From NCBI GenBank assembly GCA_965153455.1, contig OZ234496.1, forward strand, positions 9,819,863 to 9,883,862: a DNA stretch of 64,000 bases. Direction: 5' to 3'. The notes below the pieces were generated by a model, which had not been told where the DNA came from, ran no database searches, and saw nothing but the letters and a program-made list of their open reading frames with translations. Source of the DNA: Sphagnum compactum (lineage: Eukaryota > Bryophyta > Sphagnopsida > Sphagnales). Of this stretch, positions 12,641-27,415 are shown one piece after another (the first letter of the stretch is position 1; each line of letters opens with the position of its first letter). The translations under genes and the position numbers were made by a program.

Positions 12641-14400
12641 CTAACATTGTATGTGCCTTAATTACATACATAAACACACAATTGAGGAATTAACCCAATG
12701 ATAAGGTGAGAAGCCCAATGTACGGAAAAAGCAAACAAACAAACACAATTTTAACTATATTACAATTAGTTAAACAAAATAAGTAAGCAAACTACATGAA
12801 AAATTACATACACAAACACATAATTAATGAATTAACTGTTAAATGAGGTTAAAGCACACTATATGAAAAACTATGCAAACAAACAAATTTTTTAAATATA
12901 CTACAACTATTCAAACAAAATAAATAAACAATAATGTAATGAAAAATGATTGTCAACTTGATTTGATGAAAATAAGTTATGTTGATTTAAACATGTTGAA
13001 CACAACTTTTGATTTTCAACAGTCAAAAATAGTGAAAAATAATAATTAAACGACATGCAACAATGACATACACAAACACATTTCAAAGAGTGAAGTGTTC
13101 AACCTAGAGTTAACCCTTTGATGAACTGAAAATTGTGTTGCACAAAGAACTTGGCAAACAAACAAAATTATAATCAAACTACAACTGTATTTCAAAAAAA
13201 TTGGCAAGCAACAATGTAATGGAAAACCTTTGTCAACTTGACTTGATCAAAACAAGTTTTATAAATTTAAACATGTTGAACACAAAGTCATAGTTTTGAA
13301 CATTCAGGGTAATGGGGAAAAAAAAGTAAGTAAACTACATGAAGTAATTATATAAAATAACATGTGATTAAAGAATTAACCTTTCAATGAGGTGAGAAAT
13401 GCACTATATGAAAAATTGAGCAAACAAACAAAATGTAATTATACTACAACTAGTCAAACAAAATAGGCAAACAATAATACAATGAAAAACCTCCATGAAC
13501 TTGATTTGATCAAAGCAATTTTTACATGTATAAACATGTTGAACCCAACTTACAATTCTAAACATTCAAAGATAGTGAAAAACAAACAAGGTAAGTAAAC
13601 TACATGTACATACACAAACACATAAGTAAAGAATTACCCTTTTGATGAGGTGAAAAGCATATTGTACAAAAAACCAAGCAAACAAACAAAATTTTAACTC
13701 TACAACAACTACTCAAACAACATAGGCAAGAAAAAATGGAATGAAAAACTTGATTTAATGAAAACATGTTGAACACAACTTATATTCAAGGATAGTGGAA
13801 AACAAATAAGGTAAGTAAACTACATGAAACAATTGCATTTATAAACACACATTTAAGGAAATAATCATTCAATAAGGTGAAAATTAAAACATGATATGAA
13901 GAACCTAACAAACAAACAAAATTTTAACTATATTATAACATCTCAAACAAAATAGGAAAAAAACAATGAAATGAAAAACCTTAATCAACTTGATTTGATG
14001 AAAGAAAATTTTACATATTTAAACATGTTAAACATAACTTATAGTTTAAAACATCCAAGGAAAACAAACAAGGTAGGTAAATTACATGAAACAATTACAT
14101 ACACAAACACACAATTATGAATTATCCCTTCAATGAGGTCAAAAGTGCAATTGTACAAATAACCAAGCAAACAAACAAAATGTTAATTATACTACAACTA
14201 CTCAAACAAAATTGGCAAGAAACAATACATAATGAAAAATGTTTGTCAACTTGATTTGATCAAAGCAAGTTCTACATATTTAGATAGGGTTGAACACAAC
14301 TAACAATTTTGCACATTTAAAGTCAATAGATGTTTTAAAAAACAAGTAAATACATGGACTAATTGCATACAAACACACAATTAAAAAGATGCATTGTAAA
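12640..14400. repeat. diverged ~265-bp satellite, about seven units
   Basis: Landmark words recur in the same order: ACATACACAAACACA, then a CAATGAGGTGA-type word, AAACAAACAAA, CTACAACT..TCAAACAAAATAGG, AACTTGATTTGAT, AACATGTTGAACACAACTT and GGTAAGTAAACTACATGAA. The first word occurs near 12660, 12806, 13065, 13345, 13606, 13830, 14095 and 14360, mostly 225-280 bases apart. Units are substantially diverged and AT-rich. No coding potential was seen. Confidence 0.75.
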
Positions 14401-15730
14401 ACAAAATGCATCCTTGCACATGAACAAAGGAAAACTATTGGAATTGTATTGTTTGTTATGTATGGCACTCTCTCACTCCTTGTTGTTCTACCCTTCTCCA
14501 CACATGTAACGTTTCAAATCATATATGTAGACATTAAAAGTATGCACAACAATGTTCATGCACATGTTTCAAGCTTTATAACCTAAGGATCTAAACCGAT
14601 TATTGTCCTACCATGAATTGTGACAACGATTCTTTAGGGAGACTAGGATCATGGCTCAACATATTAACTACTTCATTTATGGATAATGTCACTTAGAGAA
14701 TACAATACTTACCATTACAAGCAAAGTGATTATTGTATATCTAGTAGAAATGCTTACAAGGCATAAATCTATGGTGTTTTTGGGTTGGTTTTTAAGAGTT
14801 CCAGTTTGGACATGTGCAGGAACTTAGTTCCTCACATATGAACATGAGATAATGACTTCCTTTTAATTGTAAATGGTAAGCTTGCATGATATCAGCCTCC
14901 TTTAGCTTTTCAAAACTTAAAATAGTTGCATCCAAATGTCAAGCACTATCTTGTTGCCTTCTATTTTGATTATTTCAAGGTGTTGTGTCAATTTGATTTT
15001 GTTTCACATTGTTGCATGTTTGATAAGGGTGAATTTTTTGTTGGGTCCCATGTTGAACAATGACTGGTGCTCTCCTTATTGTTTGAATCTCCCATGAACA
15101 AGTGAAAACTTGCTCATGTGAAAACGCCAACTTCTTCATAAGTCAAGTATGTTCTTGATGCCATTGGCCACAACTTTTGTAAACAAGGAGGAGATTTCAT
15201 GGCATGAAATATGGGAGCTTTCACACAATGGTTGATGTTGTTAGGGCAAAAAAAGGCCCATGTTCAATAAGGTTTTCAGGACATGATCAAGGTGGTAAAC
15301 ATTTTCCGAGCTTTTCATTGTCCATTTTGCTAATTGTTGGCACATGTGTGGAAGATGGATAAGAAGCAATGGCCTAATTGTCAATGGAACAATTGACAAA
15401 CCTTTGGCTTTGCATGGAAAATGGGCCTATTTATTCATGCAAAACCTTCCCACCTTGTAATAATGGACCATAATGAACTATGACATGTTTCGTGGATTGG
15501 TTTTTGTCTAGTTGATCCAACACTAAAGATGGGTTAGAAATAGAGCCTTATTCATTACTAGAAGTGTCCAAAATGAACCATTTATTTAAGGCTATTGATG
15601 AGTCACACCTAGTTGGAGGTTGTCTATTATATTTTATAATGCATGGTTGATGAAAAATTGACAATTGACCATGTCGAATAGGCATTAATGAAAACATTGT
15701 GAAATGGGTGTCATGTTTAGCACTTGAAAT
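14401..15730. other. intergenic, nothing recognised
   Basis: Mixed-composition intergenic DNA with short open frames on both strands. No domain, RNA gene or clear repeat was recognised. Confidence 0.4.
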
Positions 15731-15985
15731 TGATGCACCATCAAGAATTGGTTCAACTTGTTTGGTGGAGATGTGCACAATCAACAAATTGGAAAAATGG
15801 TCAAGATTATTGTGCGCTTGTTAGGTGGGCATACCACCATCCAAAGATTGGTCAAAACTATCTTGCACTTATTGGTGGGCACACCATGATCCAAAGATTG
15901 GTCGTAAATGTTATGCACCTATTGGGTGGACACACCATGATCAAATGATTGGTCAAACCAATTGTGTGTTTTGCTTGGTGGGCGC
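15731..15985. repeat. 50-bp tandem repeat, five units
   Basis: The word GATTGGTC or a close variant recurs at about 15745, 15796, 15846, 15896 and 15947, a period of 50-51 bases. Each unit also carries a GCAC..TTGGTGGGC..CACCATGATC segment. It creates an apparent 74-codon open frame that is not a gene. Confidence 0.75.
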
Positions 15986-18900
15986 ATTAACATAATGTTG
16001 ATTTATACAGTTAACTAATGATGGGGAGGGGTTGATAGAAGCAAATATGGAGCATTTTTCATGGGTCCTTTTTTTGTCCATGAACTAATATCAAGTTGAT
16101 GGGAATTGCCATCATAAAACATTCGATTTGTAGTCATGAATCATCATCACCATCTAGGCCAATTCCCTTACCATGCATCATCATTCTAACCACAATTTGG
16201 TTGGTTGTTTCAAAGACTTCTTGGGGTCATTTGACCATTGCACGCTTCTTAAAACAAGCTCATCAACAAAAGGTCCACTACCTCTAAGTTCACTTTTGAG
16301 AAACATTCCATACCTTATGCTTTGAAAGATTGCTTTCACAAGGTTGTGTAAGGTTAGATACCAAATATGTTTTTTACATTTGGGCCATTGCCTACAAACT
16401 TGGACCAATTTGCATGCTTTGTTTTTGCCAAATGCATGTCAACATGGTGGCCTTTTTAAAGATTGTCATCTCTTGCTACACCTTGTCATCCTAATGAATT
16501 GACCTTATATGCCATCAACTAGTCAACCAACAATTAAGCTTGCACTACTAGAAATCTTGTATTATGTAACCATTTAATTTGCGATTACATGTGACTAATT
16601 ATCACTTGCAATTATGGTTTGTCATTTTTACAATTATTCACCATCCTTTTAAATTTGTTATTATTTTTGCGATTATGATGCAACTATTAAATTCTGCATC
16701 CTTCCATAGTAATTGAATTTTTGATTTTTCATCTAGTAATAAGCCTATATGTTCATTTAATTGCAAAATTAATTACAATTTGGTTTTTTTTTATGTTGTG
16801 CTTATACATTTAATGTATATTAACATATTGTGGATTATATATATAACATATGTTAAACATATTTAAGATATTTAAATATATTTAGTTCATATTCAAAATA
16901 TACTAAACATATATTTGTTCATATTATGGGCATATTAAAATAAAAAATTGATTATATATGGTTTTTTTATAAATATACCATTGTTATTTTTAAGGTATGT
17001 AAAATTATATTAGTGGTGATATCATATTAATATGATATAATCATCGTATTAAAAAATATTAATTATTGATGAATTATTACTATCAACTAATTGATTAGTT
17101 CGTATAAACTAGGAAATAATTAACATTATTTAATTTATTTAATTTATTTACTTTAAAAAACCAAAATATAAAAATTATTAATTAGATATTAATATAATTT
17201 AATACACACACACGCACACAGAGATATATTTATAATGAAATATTTTTCAGTAATTTACTAACTAATAAATAATATTTAATTTATTTAATCTATATGGATT
17301 ATTTAATTAGGATGAATAATTAACTATTAATCTGAATTAATCAGTTTAATTCAGATAATTAGTTCATAAAATTAATTACTAGATAATTAATTTACATATA
17401 TAATTATCATATAATTACTTATTTAGTTGTATATAATTTAATTTTAAAAAAAACACAAAACATGTTGGAGATTTTTTTTCTAGTTGCAAACCAAGTTGCA
17501 ACTAAATTGAAACAAAAAATTAACCCATATGTTTTGTCATCGGATTTCATTTCACAGACTATGTAAAGAAAATGTTTTTTCTTGTGTATTCCCATTAAAA
17601 TACATGTACCAAATTTCAGATGAATTCAAATAAGCTTAACCTTAAATAAATAAAATAAAAATGAAATGAAATAAAAATATTACATTTTTTAAAAAAAACT
17701 CACCTACCTTTTTACCTTCATACTTGTTAGCCTACCTAAGTAATTAAATAGTTCCTACTTTTTTACCTACCTAAGTAATAGATAAGTATGTATGTAGTGC
17801 ATGTAGGTTCTACCTACCTAATTTCATTTATGTATTTAATTTTGCTTGGGTATCTAGGGAGGTAGGTATTTATCCTAGGTAGGTAAGTAGGACGTACTAA
17901 GTTATTTACCTACGCCTATGTATTGACCTACATAACTACTTAAATAGATTAAATTATTTTTATTATTTTCAATACATAATTAATATGTCATATGACAACT
18001 TTTGATTATGCCTTGTTACAATTTATGACCATCTAAAATGAACAATCATAATGGACGATGTAGATCAATATTTTAAGAAATAATAATTTTCACTCAAAAA
18101 TCTTCATATTGCCGCATAATAGAATTTGATTAAAGAATGTGTTAAAATTTATGGGCATCCATAATGAACATACTAGATTAATATTTCAATAATAAATGTT
18201 TTTTTTCAAATTTTATTATGTTGTCAAGTGGCAATTAATTATAAAGTTATTTATTAATTGTAAACTTTTTTTACTAATTACAAATGTTATACGTTAGTCA
18301 AAGGTTGGGAGTGTATGTGTTGATTATATACATCATCCATGCGAAATGTGCTAACATCGTGATGAGTCATTGTTTGTGACTAAATGTTGAATGCGACTTC
18401 ACTTATGCAATTAACATATTTTTAATTGTCCATGTTCAGTGCAACTTATTTATAGTCACAGATTTTTGTTACAAATAAGCATTTATTTTTTTAGTGTGGT
18501 GGGGTGTCAAGTAACACCACAAATGGCCCTTTCTTAACATTGGAAAGAGATATTAGAGACTAAACTTGTTGAAAAGTTGTTCCATATTACACAATGTAAG
18601 TCTCAAGCACAATGTCCGGCAACTCAAAATATGTCAAAATGTTATGTATAGCCTAAATTTACAAATCCATCAACAATGGAACCTCGACTCCTACATATAA
18701 AGACAAAAAGGAAGCTCCATTTTTTGGTCCTACTTGAAAGTTGGAAGACAATTACTTTTAGTTTTGTGTATATGATTATTTAGATGTTTCATGGGTAACA
18801 AGCGGCTACATGCACTATGAAAAAAAATGGTTTTGTAGTTAGGCTTGGAATTGGGTTTTTGAGTTGCAACAACCACTTGCAACTTAACTTATTCCTATAA

Positions 18901-20936
18901 TGTGAGTGTTATTGGATAATACAAAAATTGTAGTGGACACAACTCACTATACATGAACCCTCATACATATGCAACTCATGCAATTATATTGATACTAGGT
19001 GATTATAACTATTGTGCCAATATGTTACAACTATGTAAACATTAATGTGCTAACATGACATTGATGTGATAACAAATCATCAATGGACACATCAAAACTT
19101 TTTAAATATTTTGATATTTAAAATATTTATTTATTTATTTAAAAATATTCAACTTAAGGTTGATAAGATGTTGACACATGTCACTTAGGGGTAATTGTAA
19201 GCTATAGTGGACCAAAAATCGCATTTGAGCATTCCATAAATGTACATATTTGTAATGTATTTCAACAATGACAAATGCGACATTATTGTCCATGTTTAAA
19301 TAACATTTTATTTTTAAAAATTAACCTAGGGTCATTATTTTGCTTATGTATATAATCATTGTTCATGAATTTTTTTTTAATAAACTTCATTCTCATGTCA
19401 AAATAGACTTTACAAAATTGGTAAATTTTATGACTTTCAAAAGACCATTAAAGTACATTTCATGTTATGCGATGGTAAGAAACTTACATTTATGGTTCAT
19501 CAAGATGTCATTGAATTTTGAGAAAAATATAAATTTTATTCATTGAAAATTTTATTTAATGATCCATATGCATAATTTTTGCAAGTCAATTTCATTCCAA
19601 TTTTATTAAAAAAAAAAGTCCCCCAACGATTGTATTTAATCATATATATATAACTAAAGTTATGCAATGTATTGAAATTGAATCCTTTTTTAGTATGTGT
19701 GTGCACAAATTTATCATCTAGGCATATGAACATGTAGGGGTGCAAAAAAATTGCCATTATACCTAATTTTATGGACACTTTAACTTGCAATTACCTTTAA
19801 GTCATAAGTAGGTAGGCAATTTGGGATTATTTTATTTTATTTTGGGTTTAACTTTTAGGGCCAAACCAACTTTTATTGGCTTATTTAAATGTCAATTTTT
19901 AAAAATTTATTAATGCACTTAGTTATATACTTTACAAATTTCAAAAGTAGGACAAACAATATGGGATAAAAAAATTAGTTGCATCTTAGTTGTAACTTGC
20001 AAATACTATAAGACATGTCAATGAATGAACATTTAACCTTTTAGAGATTAATTCATATCTTAAGGCATTTATTTGTTTTCAACTACAAAAGGCTTATTTA
20101 AACCTTGACTTGGCACACCCACAATCATTTATATTGCTCAAAAATGATAAAAAATAATGAAGATATGGTTGTCAAAAGTAAACAAGGTTAGTGTTCAATC
20201 ATTATCTTAATTCATATTTTAAGATTCAACACATTTATTTTTCTCATGGCTCTTATGTGTTGTTCCTTTACCTCTAGAACTCAAATAGTTAATGTGGCTT
20301 TTAATTTTGTAAAGCTTACATTGGCTTCCCATGATGTTTTACATCACACAACATAGTCAAGAAACATGAAAGATCCAAAATTGTTCAATCACTAACCACT
20401 GATTAGATGGGTGATTCTGCCCTAACATAATCAATTTAGTAAATATACTAACAATTATAATTCATAATAGTTAATAAATAAAAATATTAACTATTAATAT
20501 AGAATCTATATACTAATGTATAATAATAATAATATCATTAGTTACTAATACCCTAAGTTAATTAATATTAACTTAAATTAGACTAAGCTAAGCTAAGCTA
20601 ATAAAAATAATTATTATTGTAGTTAGTAGCTGCAAAAATGTTGCGAAGAATGTTTCATTCATTCCAATTGTATTATAATTATCATATGTGATTATGATGT
20701 AACTTGTTGACAAAATCAAACATGGTTGACCAAAACCGTAAATATAATGTGTACATTCATTTATATAGGGGTCCATCTTGGGACTAATATGAAACTACAA
20801 TAAAACTTCATGAATTTTTAATGTGATATTTTATTTTTAATTCCACATATTTCCATGGATATTTGCAATGTAGTTGCAAATTAGTTGTTTCAAAGCTCTA
20901 ATTATAAGGTAGTGAGGTTATTGCAGACATAATTTC
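15986..20936. other. AT-rich gene desert
   Basis: Very AT-rich, including TTAATT/AATTAT-rich stretches at 17040-17450, a CA microsatellite near 17203-17220 and CCTACCTA-rich sequence at 17700-17930. No coding region, RNA gene or intact mobile element could be supported. Confidence 0.55.
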
Positions 20937-21340
20937 TCATATTAATGTTTTGGACAAATTTTTTATTCCTTTAATATGGTTTATTTTCAAGGGAACAATT
21001 ATAACCCAATAAGAGGTGCATTGCCTTGAGGATGCAAGGTTTTCATTGATAGAAAAAAATGACCTTATGCCATGTTGACTTTTCGGAAAATTTGAAATAG
21101 GTTTTGCAATTTGCCTTGGGCCCCCTTTAGATGTCAATGTCCACCCCACCAAGCAATATGACATAGATGTTCATTGATTCCAACCAAAAATAGACCACAA
21201 CAACAAAAGGTCAATTGCAATTTGCATGAATTTCTCTGTGAAATTACCATCAATACCAGTTCCACCACTAGTGTATGGAATGAATTTCTTTTTGGAGACA
21301 ATAGTTCTTGGAAACACAAATGAATATTTGGTCACGACAA
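20937..21340 (-). pseudogene. possible decayed coding relic, family unknown
   Basis: The minus strand reads in one frame for about 130 codons with a coding-like amino-acid mix (for example IPYTSGGTGIDGNFTEKFMQ near the start) and one internal TGA at 21169-21171, which follows CAA and could be a former CGA arginine codon. No start, splice site or known domain was identified. It may be part of an old mobile element. Chance openness is possible, so confidence is low. Confidence 0.25.
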
Positions 21341-22190
21341 TTGGAAATTCCTAGGATGTATTTGTTTAGACTTCCTATAGATGAGTGTAGGAGCACTTGG
21401 GAAGAAGGGAAAATGAAAAAATTATAAACATTTATATTACATATTTTGCCATGTGATGCATTATAATCTGTTGATAGATGAGTTCATCCATTAGTTGCCT
21501 TAAGTTATAACAAGGTTTCCATACTATTAGAATGAACATCCATCCATCTTTAAGTAGGAGGGTAGCCTTTACAAGGCCTTCCAATTAATTCACAATGCAT
21601 CACATTTATTAAATTCAAGGATGATTATTGTAAAGGCATGCCAATGGTTTCAATAATTGAGCTTCTACATAGTGATAGGCAGTCATTATGTTAAACATCA
21701 ACAATGCAATTGGATAATTTATGGTCAAGCTATTGTGTTGCATGTGGTAAACAACATTGGCAAACAATTAGTGTGTTAATCTTAAGCTTTTGCATAAGGA
21801 GAAGCAATGTATATAATAAAAAATCACGATGTGGTAAAGCTTTTGCATCTATGGAATACCACGATGACAATTACATGAGCCTTGTGCATGGACCTTTAGG
21901 CATGAGCCTTGAGCATAGTTTTGTGATCAAATTTGTTTCAATTGAACATATATAATGATAGATGCTACCTATAATAAATAACTGGATACCAAATCATTAT
22001 GATGCAGTGAAGTATTATCATGATGATTTCCATGTCATCCAATGCCTTAGGAAATGCAAAAACATGTGTATAGTTCATGTGCGTATTACTAATGTGTTTG
22101 ATCAAGTTAGACACTTCTTATTGTTGCATTTTCCCCATCAAGCAAGGGGATGCAAGAAATAGGAACGAAATTGCAAGTGAAAAAATTAGG
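21341..22190. other. intergenic, nothing recognised
   Basis: Several overlapping short plus-strand frames near 21704-22262 have no recognisable domain and no consistent codon bias. No repeat or RNA gene was seen. Confidence 0.4.
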
Positions 22191-22194
22191 CATC

Positions 22195-22860
22195 CTTATG
22201 AGGTGAAGGCCAAAATAATGCACCTTGCAACTTATATTGTTGCATGGTTTTTGGTCTTGTGATGGTGTAGTTCTAAAAATCGGGGGTGAAGGCAATATGC
22301 AATATAAAACCCAAAAATCATAATATAACATGGTTTTTGGACTTCTAACAATGCAAGTATGAAAATTGAGCATTATTTGGGTGAAGGCCAAAAGAACACA
22401 ATTTAGAAAGTATAATATTGTATGGTTTTTATTCTTGTGACAATGCAAGTTCCAAAAAAAACATTTTTGTTGGGGTGAAGGCCAAAAACTTGCAACTTTG
22501 AAATTATAATATTGCATGGTTTTTGGTGTTATGATGGTGCAAGTCCAAAAAAACAAACATTGTTGGGGTGAATGCCAAAAAAATGCACCTCACACATTAA
22601 AATAACATGGTTTTTAGTCATGCAATGGCACAAATCTAGAAATCAAACATTCTTTAGGGGTGAAGGCCAACAAAATATACCCCTTAAATTAAATTATTGG
22701 TGTTGTGATGGTGCAAGTCCCCAAATCAGGCATTTTTTGAGATGAAGGCCAACATAAAATACACCTCATAAATTATTATATTGTATGGTTTTTGTTTTTG
22801 TGATGGCACAAATCCAAAAATTAGGCTTTCTTGTTGGATTACAAACATCAAATGAAGACC
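22195..22860. repeat. ~92-bp tandem repeat, about seven units
   Basis: The words GGTGAAGGCCAA and GCATGGTTTTTGG recur about every 85-97 bases (the first near 22204, 22288, 22382, 22478, 22570, 22663 and 22746). Units are diverged by perhaps 25%. The 149-codon minus-strand frame here is a product of the repeat. Confidence 0.75.
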
Positions 22861-22869
22861 TTATAAATT

Positions 22870-25800
22870 ATAAATAGAACATTTTTTTTTACATATGTGA
22901 TGAAAGGGAAACCAAAAATTGGGCATTCTTTTAATATGAAGGTATTGTGAATTATAACTATGCTAGATTTATTGCTTAAAAACATTGTAAAATTAAAAAC
23001 AATGCATTATTCATGGATATGGTAGGTCAAAACCCAAAGAAGTCAAATTCCAAAGTAATTTCTTTTTTAAGTTTCATATGATGTGATGTTAAAGTATATT
23101 TGTGCCAAAAAAGAAGAAGTCACAATGTATTAAAAAATGCAAATATATTCAAGAAATGATTGAAATGCTTTTTAATATTTATGAAATTTGTAATATCTAT
23201 TAAAATTATTATTTTTTGATTCCATATGATTTGGAATAAATTTGTGAGCCATGTGAATAGTTTGATAATTATCATATAAAAAAGGGTGTTTTTTAGGGCA
23301 ATGATCATAAATATGTGGTAATTTAACACTTCGACAAACAATCACTTTCAAATGGAAAATAACAAGATATGTGAGATGGGCCATTTTAAAAAAAATCCTT
23401 TCAAATGGTTTTTGGTTGACTAATGCAAATCAAAACCTAATGGAATCTAAAAAATGAAACATGTTCTATTATATTACATATACCATAAATATATTGACTA
23501 TTCTTTGAATTTAATCTTTTAAATTTATTTTTTCTTTTCAAATAATATTAAACAATATTAACTTTATGAAAATCAAAATATAAAACCCAAACACCAAAGA
23601 TGAAACCCAAAATTAAATACAACACATTTTGTAAATGTATAATTTACACACATGTAATGAAACTGCCCAAGTTGGCCCATACACAATGTGTTTTCCCCCC
23701 TTCCTATAATGTTAATAAAAACATATTTGATGTCATTATTTGTAAAGAAATTAACACATTGTTTTTGAAAAATAAATTGTTGGTGCCAACAAATCACTAT
23801 TAACATCATTATTTACTAACACAATGAAAAAATGCACATTGGTAATTTTATCTTATTTTATTCCTTGCTACCAACACACATTTTTGTGTTATTTGTCAAT
23901 GTTCATTTTTCCAACTCCAGATTTAAGCATTTATAAATCCAAAAAATAATAATTTGAAGCTCTAACTCCTATTTTTAGGCTCCAAAATGAAATCACATGT
24001 TTGTACTAAGTACATTGTTTCAATGATGTATGGGGTGGATCCTCCACATGGTTGTCAAATGTTGCCAAACATCGACTTTTACCCATGAACATAAAATAGA
24101 GGAAATTAACAAATGTTAAAGGGTGAAATTGTGGCCCCTGGTCATTATTGTGCTCTAGGGGTAAGACCATGGGGCAAGTTCAACACCTTATTACTTCGCA
24201 AGAAGAATTACCCTCGCCAATTTATTTTACTACATCTATTCAAGTAGTGAGTAAAAAGTCATACAAAGAGGAATGAAAAAGGTAAGGGTTTGCTATCTAA
24301 GACCAAACCTACCTTCCTATAAGTAGTTTAATCTAGGAGGTAGGGGGAGAAAATAGAGAGGAACAACTTAAGAAGTGGTCAAAACTTGAGAATAACTACT
24401 TTCCTTGGTACTATAGTACCTTCAACACCCTTGGATATACCATTATTGTCTTTCTTCTCCCACATTTGTAAGTCCTTTAGTGGTTCTGCCTATCATTTAT
24501 AGCACCTTGGGAAGTCCCTCCTCTACTCTCTATTGTCTTCAACCAATTGTTTTCCCTCATAGCCTATGCCTACCACTTGCTATTGTACCTTTCAATTTAC
24601 AGGTGGTTATTTGTTGGTCTTCCCCTCTTGCTTTCCACCATTAAGGGGCAAAAACACATTAGGGTGCCACAATTTCGACAAATTAGAATCCCTTTTCAAA
24701 GTCATTTTCTAGTGTAATTGAAAACTGACTTAAAATATGAATATTTAAATGATATTGAAATAACATTTTTTTCCATTTCCAATTTCAAATCATTATGTTA
24801 TAAGACATATAAAAAATATCTCAAAATAAATTATTAAAAAATAATTATTTTGAAAAGTTTTAAAAAACTTTAAAAATAATTACAATTTTTGGAATTTTAA
24901 AGAGTCCATAACATAATAAATTAAAATCACATTCCATTCATTCAATGGATTTTAAGTTTCTTAAACATAATTCATTGAATGTCCCAAAATTTCAAACACA
25001 TAAGATTAACACATTGTAAAATAAAAGTTTATATCCATGAATTTTGTAGGTGTGACAAAAAATGTGGGCAAAATTCAAAAGTCCATTACTTATTGGCTAT
25101 CCACAATTTTGATTTGATTTTTTCATTTTTGAAAGGTTGATTATGATAGCTTTAGATAAGTGAGTCATTTTCAAAATTATATCAATGGATCTTATTTTAT
25201 TTATTTTCTTGTACCTAAGGAATACATGAAAAATTGCCATTGCGACATCCATATAAGGTCATTTGTAGTGTGCAAACACCTTAAGGATTGGCTGCTAGTA
25301 CTCTTGTGGTAGCCAGTAGCATAGTGCTTTAAAGGGTACCAAGTGGGAAGCCTCATTATTCTATGTCCTAGAAGAAATGCAAAAATGTTATTTCAAGGAA
25401 GCATCCTACTTGTATAATACCCAACTACTCTACCTTCCACCTTTAATAGAATAACAATACAACACAAAAGACTCGAGTCTTTCAACCCTTGTCCATTAAA
25501 ATCACACACCAAGTACATACCTCTTTTTCCACCCCTCACATCCCTCTTCGTGAAAGTTTTACAATCCCAATGTCCCATTCCCCAAAAGTCTCGAATGATT
25601 CATAGGTCCCCCCAACATTTCCTCTAGTCCTTTTTCTTCACATACCACACAAGGCCCACATTGGCCCCTAGAAAATAGGGCCTTTATTTTAATCCGTTCC
25701 TAAAAATCTCCTAGATGATTAGATGGATTACCCCCCAACCACTCGCTAACCTGGGCTATTTAATCCAATTAGCTTCACCCCTTGGGTAAAGGACGATAAG

Positions 25801-26900
25801 TCTACCACGAATAACTATTAATTACTAGGAGGCCTATGGAACTAACTAGTCTAGAGATTTCTATCTATTAACAACAAGAGTCGACCATTAATTCGAAATA
25901 GAAGTTGGTGTGTGGGTAGCAAATAACTTCATGCAAAATTACAAGATTATGCAACAATGATCCAAATGTTCTTTCCAAATTTCATTGGCAACTTCCTTCA
26001 ACTTTTAAGATAATCCATGGCCTTTACAACCCATAAATCAAAATTATAAAACCCACTTCAAACGATAAACTAATTATTTATTGAAGTCTTGTTACAAGTA
26101 AAGATATGGGTTTGATAATGCAGTTCTACAAAAATGGCTTAATGTTTTTGCAAACCCAAAAGATGATGCTTATGAATTATCTATTTCTTAATTGTAATAG
26201 GGAGGTGGATGCACTAATTTTGTAGGATGCCATAGGTGGAGAGGTGGAGGACATGCCCAAATGTCCAAACACATTTAATTAGATAAGAAATGGAAATAAT
26301 TGCTAGATGTTATCATCCATGGTTCATAACGATTCATTCAAAAAGTATTGAGTGCATCTATTTTCAAATTGCCAAAATTGCATAATTGAATAACATATTT
26401 AAAAAATAAATGGCTCAACCAAAATTGCATAGTTGAAGGGACATCTTCTTGCAAACCAACTATTTCAAGAAATGGAAAACTACAATAATCCTCAAATGCA
26501 AGAGGCAAGACAAATTGAGAGTAGGTGAGGAGGTGAATAGTGATATAAAAGGCTACAAATCATGTTAGGTTGTAGTTTTCATCTAATTCCTTGAATCTAT
26601 GTTCACATTTGTCACATTTACTTGAAATATTTCTATCTTATTCTAACATGACTATTTCAAATATGAAATTTATGTCAAAATGTTTTTGTCATGCTTGTGC
26701 AAGAAATGATTGAATTCATTCAATTGTTACAATTTTATGTTTGTTCAATTTTAAATCTAGATATTTTATTGTAAGGTGCATCCACAATTGACCTACCACA
26801 ATAGGAACCATGACATAGTCTTATCCTATGTTCTTATGTTTTGAAGCAAAATGAAAGTTTTGACATGTTAAAAGATGAATTTGGAAGTTCATCCTTGGTG
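22870..26900. other. AT-rich gene desert
   Basis: No coding region was recognised. A short minus-strand frame at 25393-25578 is open but lacks any domain. The 24000-25900 part is less AT-rich and may be mobile-element derived, but no ends, reverse-transcriptase motif or transposase motif was seen. Confidence 0.4.
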
Positions 26901-26909
26901 TGTTGCCCA

Positions 26910-27335
26910 GTCCTCTTTGTGCATGTTGGGGTTCCCCTTGTGTGTTTTTGGATCCTTTTATGTGAGTTTCAAGTGTTTCCTATGTGAGCATTAAGTTCTT
27001 CCTTGGCATGTTCTTGGGTCTTCTTTGTGCACACTTAAATTTTCCCCTTGTGTGTTTCCATTTTTCCTTGGCATGTTCTTGGCTCCTCCTCCTCTTTGTG
27101 CACATTTGGATTCCCCTTGTGTATTTTTGGTTCTTCTTGTATGTCCGGGTTTTCAATTTTTCCTTTGTTAACATTTGGTTTTTCCTTGGGTGTGTTTTCG
27201 ATTCCTCTTTGTGCATATTTGGGTTCTCCTTGTGTGTGGGTTTTTGGTTTCTCCTTTGTGAGCATTCGGTTACTACTTCTTTGCAAGTTTTCTTTTCCTT
27301 TTTGCACATTTGAATTTTCCTTGTGTTTTTTTTCA
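26910..27335. repeat. irregular minisatellite, 45-70-bp units
   Basis: Words of the type CTTTGTGCACATTTGG and TTCCCCTTGTGTG alternate about seven to eight times. Because the units contain few stop-generating words, open frames appear on both strands (168 codons on the minus strand). These are a composition effect, not evidence of a gene. Confidence 0.65.
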
Positions 27336-27347
27336 TTCGAAAACTTG

Positions 27348-27415
27348 AAGACCAACATAATATCACCCATCCCAATAGTATTTTGATCAAAGTGGGCTTA
27401 ACTTCAAAGTTCTTA
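27348..27415. repeat. dispersed repeat with a second copy at about 29950-30012
   Basis: TATTTTGATCAAAGTGGG followed by TTAACTTCAAA corresponds to TATTTTGGTCAAAGTGGG followed by TTTAATTTCAAA near 29980, with similar flanks. The copies are in the same orientation about 2.6 kb apart and could be ends of one element; the intervening sequence has no recognised coding content. Confidence 0.4.
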
